Shown piece after piece: positions 61,525 through 64,000 of a DNA stretch of 64,000 nt (position 1 is its first letter; every line of letters starts with the position of its first letter). The notes beneath the pieces are model-generated. The model worked only from the letters and a program-made list of their open reading frames with translations. It was not told the origin of the DNA and did no database searches. Origin of the DNA: Mucilaginibacter lacusdianchii (GTDB taxonomy: Bacteria > Bacteroidota > Bacteroidia > Sphingobacteriales > Sphingobacteriaceae); the NCBI RefSeq assembly GCF_009770985.1, contig NZ_WSRW01000004.1, positions 93,063 through 157,062 of the forward strand, read 5' to 3'. A program made the position numbers and the translations under genes.

Positions 61525-61552
61525 CAGCAAAAAACCAGAGGGTTCCCCGTTC

Positions 61553-64000
61553 ATGAAACTGAATATCGATTACCAGGAAAAATTTCAAGCCCGTCACATC
61601 GCTCCTAACGATGCCGATACTGCTAAAATGCTGAAAACCGTTGGCGTTAATTCGCTTGACGAGCTGATTGATCAAACCATTCCGGCCAAAATTAGGCTGC
61701 AAAAACCGTTGAATTTACCGGCTGCCAAAAGCGAGTCCGATTACCTGAGCACCCTGAAGCAAACCGCTTCTAAAAACAAGGTGTTCAAATCATTCATCGG
61801 TCAGGGTTATTATGATGTGATTGTACCGGGCGTTATCCAGCGCAACATTCTGGAAAACCCGGGATGGTATACCCAGTATACCCCCTACCAGGCAGAAATT
61901 GCCCAAGGTCGTTTACAGGCACTGTTAAACTTCCAAACTATGGTAATTGATTTAACCGGTATGGAAATAGCCAACGCATCGTTACTTGACGAAGGTACTG
62001 CAGCGGCCGAGGCGATGTTTATGCAATACAGTCTGCGTAAAAATCAAAAAGCCAATACGTTCTTTGTTTCAGAAGAACTGTTTTCGCAAACTATTGATAT
62101 CTTAAAAACCCGTTCAGAACCTTACGGTATTCAACTGGTAGTGGGCGACCACCGCACGGTTGAACTGACCGATGAGATGTTTGGTGCTATTGTGCAGTAT
62201 CCTGCCAAAGATGGTTCTGTTTATAACTATACCGATTTTGCCGCTCAGGCTCACGCCAAAAATATTAAGCTTACGGTTGTTGCCGATTTACTAAGCTTAA
62301 CCTTGTTAACCCCTCCGGGTGAATGGGGTGCCGATATTGTAGTAGGCACCAGCCAGCGGTTTGGTGTGCCAATGGGCTTTGGTGGTCCGCACGCTGCTTT
62401 TTTTGCTACGAAAGAAGAGTACAAGCGCTCAATGCCAGGCCGTATTATTGGTGTTACCATCGACAGCGCAGGCGATTACGCCCTGCGTATGGCTTTGCAA
62501 ACCCGCGAGCAGCACATTCGTCGTGATAAAGCAACTTCAAATATTTGTACTGCACAGGCGTTATTGGCTATTATGGCCGGTATGTATACCGCTTACCATG
62601 GCCCTAAAGGTTTAAAACTGATTGCCGAGCGCGTACATGGTTTGTCTATCTTATTAGCACAATCACTGGAGCAATTAGGATATCAGCAATTAAACGGAGC
62701 TTATTTTGACACTGTTAAGTTTGATTTAGGTAACCTGGCTGGTTCAATCCACGCCGAGGCATTAAACAATGAGATGAACCTGAACTATAACGGTTCGGTA
62801 GTGACCATCTCTTTAGACGAAACTACTTCACCAGAGGATATCAAAACCATTATCCGCTTTTTTGCTAAAGTAAAAGGCAAAAACCTGAATGATGTAAGTT
62901 TTGACGATCTGAAAAATAACATTGAAACCGTTATCCCGGCCGAATTACAGCGTCAGTCATCATACTTAACTCACCCGGTATTCAACTCGCATCACTCCGA
63001 GCACGAGATGCTGCGTTACATCAAATCATTAGAAGCAAAAGATTTATCACTTTGCAATTCTATGATTCCGCTGGGCTCTTGTACCATGAAACTGAATGCG
63101 ACTACCGAAATGGTACCGGTTACCTGGGCCGAGTTTGGCCGTATGCATCCATTTGCCCCGGTTGACCAAACTGGCGGTTATATGCAACTATTTGACGAAC
63201 TAGACCAGTGGCTGAGCGAAATTACCGGCTTTGCCGCCATGAGCTTACAGCCTAATGCTGGTGCACAAGGCGAGTATGCTGGCTTGATGGTTATCCGCGC
63301 GTATCATAACGATAGGGGCGACCATCACCGTAATGTAGCGTTGATTCCGGCTTCGGCACACGGTACTAACCCTGCATCAGCAGCAATGGCCGGTATGAAA
63401 ATCGTGGTAGTAAAATGCGACGAAAGCGGTAACATTGACGTTGCTGATTTGAAAGCCAAAGCCGAACAATATAAAAACGAATTATCGTGCCTGATGGTAA
63501 CTTATCCATCAACCCACGGTGTATATGAAGAGGCAATCATTGAAATCTGCGAGGTTATTCACCAGAATGGCGGCCAGGTTTATATGGATGGTGCTAACAT
63601 GAATGCTCAGGTAGGCTTAACCAGTCCGGCTAATATTGGTGCTGATGTTTGCCACTTGAACCTGCACAAAACCTTTTGTATCCCGCATGGTGGCGGTGGC
63701 CCTGGCATGGGCCCAATTGGTGTGGCTAAGCACCTGGTGCCTTACCTGCCAGGTCATGCTGTTGTGGATATTGATAAAGGTAAATCTATTCACGCGGTAT
63801 CAGCAGCACCTTGGGGTTCAGCTTCAATTTTAGTTATCTCTCACGCCTACATTGCAATGATGGGTGCCGAAGGTTTAACTGACGCTACTAAATACGCTAT
63901 CCTGAACGCTAACTACATTAAAGCGCGTTTAGAGCAGCACTACCCGGTATTATATGCTGGTGCTAACGGCCGTTGTGCACACGAAATGATTTTAGATTGC
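61553..64000 (+). CDS. gcvP: Glycine dehydrogenase (decarboxylating), P protein; C terminus outside window
   Basis: 816 codons in one open frame from ATG at 61553 to the window edge; the full P protein is about 950-960 residues, so roughly 140 remain. The P protein decarboxylates glycine and passes the aminomethyl group to lipoylated GcvH. Both homologous halves are fused in one chain, as in E. coli. Evidence: [23 protein letters not shown] and [20 protein letters not shown] at the N terminus, GTAAAEAM, and the PLP-lysine region [20 protein letters not shown] near the end. The frame is intact and ends in HEMILDC. Confidence 0.97.
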   Translation, partial: MKLNIDYQEKFQARHIAPNDADTAKMLKTVGVNSLDELIDQTIPAKIRLQKPLNLPAAKSESDYLSTLKQTASKNKVFKSFIGQGYYDVIVPGVIQRNILENPGWYTQYTPYQAEIAQGRLQALLNFQTMVIDLTGMEIANASLLDEGTAAAEAMFMQYSLRKNQKANTFFVSEELFSQTIDILKTRSEPYGIQLVVGDHRTVELTDEMFGAIVQYPAKDGSVYNYTDFAAQAHAKNIKLTVVADLLSLTLLTPPGEWGADIVVGTSQRFGVPMGFGGPHAAFFATKEEYKRSMPGRIIGVTIDSAGDYALRMALQTREQHIRRDKATSNICTAQALLAIMAGMYTAYHGPKGLKLIAERVHGLSILLAQSLEQLGYQQLNGAYFDTVKFDLGNLAGSIHAEALNNEMNLNYNGSVVTISLDETTSPEDIKTIIRFFAKVKGKNLNDVSFDDLKNNIETVIPAELQRQSSYLTHPVFNSHHSEHEMLRYIKSLEAKDLSLCNSMIPLGSCTMKLNATTEMVPVTWAEFGRMHPFAPVDQTGGYMQLFDELDQWLSEITGFAAMSLQPNAGAQGEYAGLMVIRAYHNDRGDHHRNVALIPASAHGTNPASAAMAGMKIVVVKCDESGNIDVADLKAKAEQYKNELSCLMVTYPSTHGVYEEAIIEICEVIHQNGGQVYMDGANMNAQVGLTSPANIGADVCHLNLHKTFCIPHGGGGPGMGPIGVAKHLVPYLPGHAVVDIDKGKSIHAVSAAPWGSASILVISHAYIAMMGAEGLTDATKYAILNANYIKARLEQHYPVLYAGANGRCAHEMILDC

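Noticed and set aside
61524-61552. Glycine riboswitch upstream of gcvP
   Set aside because: The predicted leader is about 20-25 nt, far too short for a glycine riboswitch, and no aptamer stems are visible.
1-64000. Insertion sequences, prophage or integrative element
   Set aside because: No transposase, integrase, relaxase or phage structural gene is seen; the dispersed repeats carry no recombinase.
1-64000. tRNA or rRNA genes
   Set aside because: No intergenic region shows a cloverleaf or rRNA-like sequence on reading; a tRNA search program would settle this.

Overview
The window looks like a chromosome segment from a Bacteroidota bacterium of the Sphingobacteriaceae type (Mucilaginibacter/Pedobacter-like). 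The evidence is: promoters of the Bacteroidota form (TAnnTTTG around -7, TTTG around -33), few Shine-Dalgarno sequences outside the ribosomal-protein genes, Bacteroidota-typical families (short RsmI-like methylase, DUF3127, PorT-type and OmpA barrels, TonB-C proteins with FPGG motifs, FeoB-associated Cys-rich peptide) and moderate GC. Genus is an inference. I see no tRNA, rRNA, CRISPR array, insertion sequence or prophage.

Layout. 1-7541: a mixed metabolic block (FAD monooxygenase, RsmI-like methylase, aminotransferase, acyl-lipid desaturase, LLM flavin oxidoreductase) with two unknown proteins. 7600-13753: the translation core rplM-rpsI-rpsB-tsf, then nagA, pyrH and frr, with an unknown secreted protein wedged between pyrH and frr. 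13841-24584: ABC exporter, MFS transporter, M28 peptidase, recG, ridA with a 47-residue membrane protein, OmpA-type porin and aminopeptidase P. 24950-29632: a small glycan cluster of three glycosyltransferases and an MsbA-like flippase. 29716-36236: outer-membrane barrel, GH3 glycosidase, a two-gene nucleotidyltransferase module broken by a frameshift, and a UvrD-type helicase fused to an Fe-S nuclease. 36272-43671: secreted unknowns, a histidine kinase/OmpR-type pair, VOC protein, M28 peptidase, TonB-C protein and pentapeptide-repeat protein. 43702-48567: a 1123-residue GH18-like/NodB/GT2 fusion, an FeoB-associated peptide and an ATP-grasp-like protein. 49136-53784: porin, HD hydrolase with XRE regulator, RlmL-like methyltransferase and an SSB-tailed DUF3127 protein. 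54504-64000: third M28 peptidase, an ABC exporter divergent from a LytS/LytTR pair, PlsC, Nudix and the first 816 codons of gcvP.

The most unusual signal is a dispersed element of about 400-460 bp present four times in the same orientation (1-200 cut by the window edge, 15645-16110, 48677-49085, 53942-54345). Each complete copy carries a chain of hairpins. Between copies the stem sequences change in both arms so that pairing is kept, which is the signature of a conserved folded RNA or single-stranded DNA rather than a protein. Other regulatory signals worth attention are a pair of LytTR-type direct repeats with exactly 12 bp between them, upstream of the ABC exporter that diverges from the LytS/LytTR genes, and a 16-bp-arm palindrome over the promoter and start codon of the HD hydrolase gene next to an XRE regulator.
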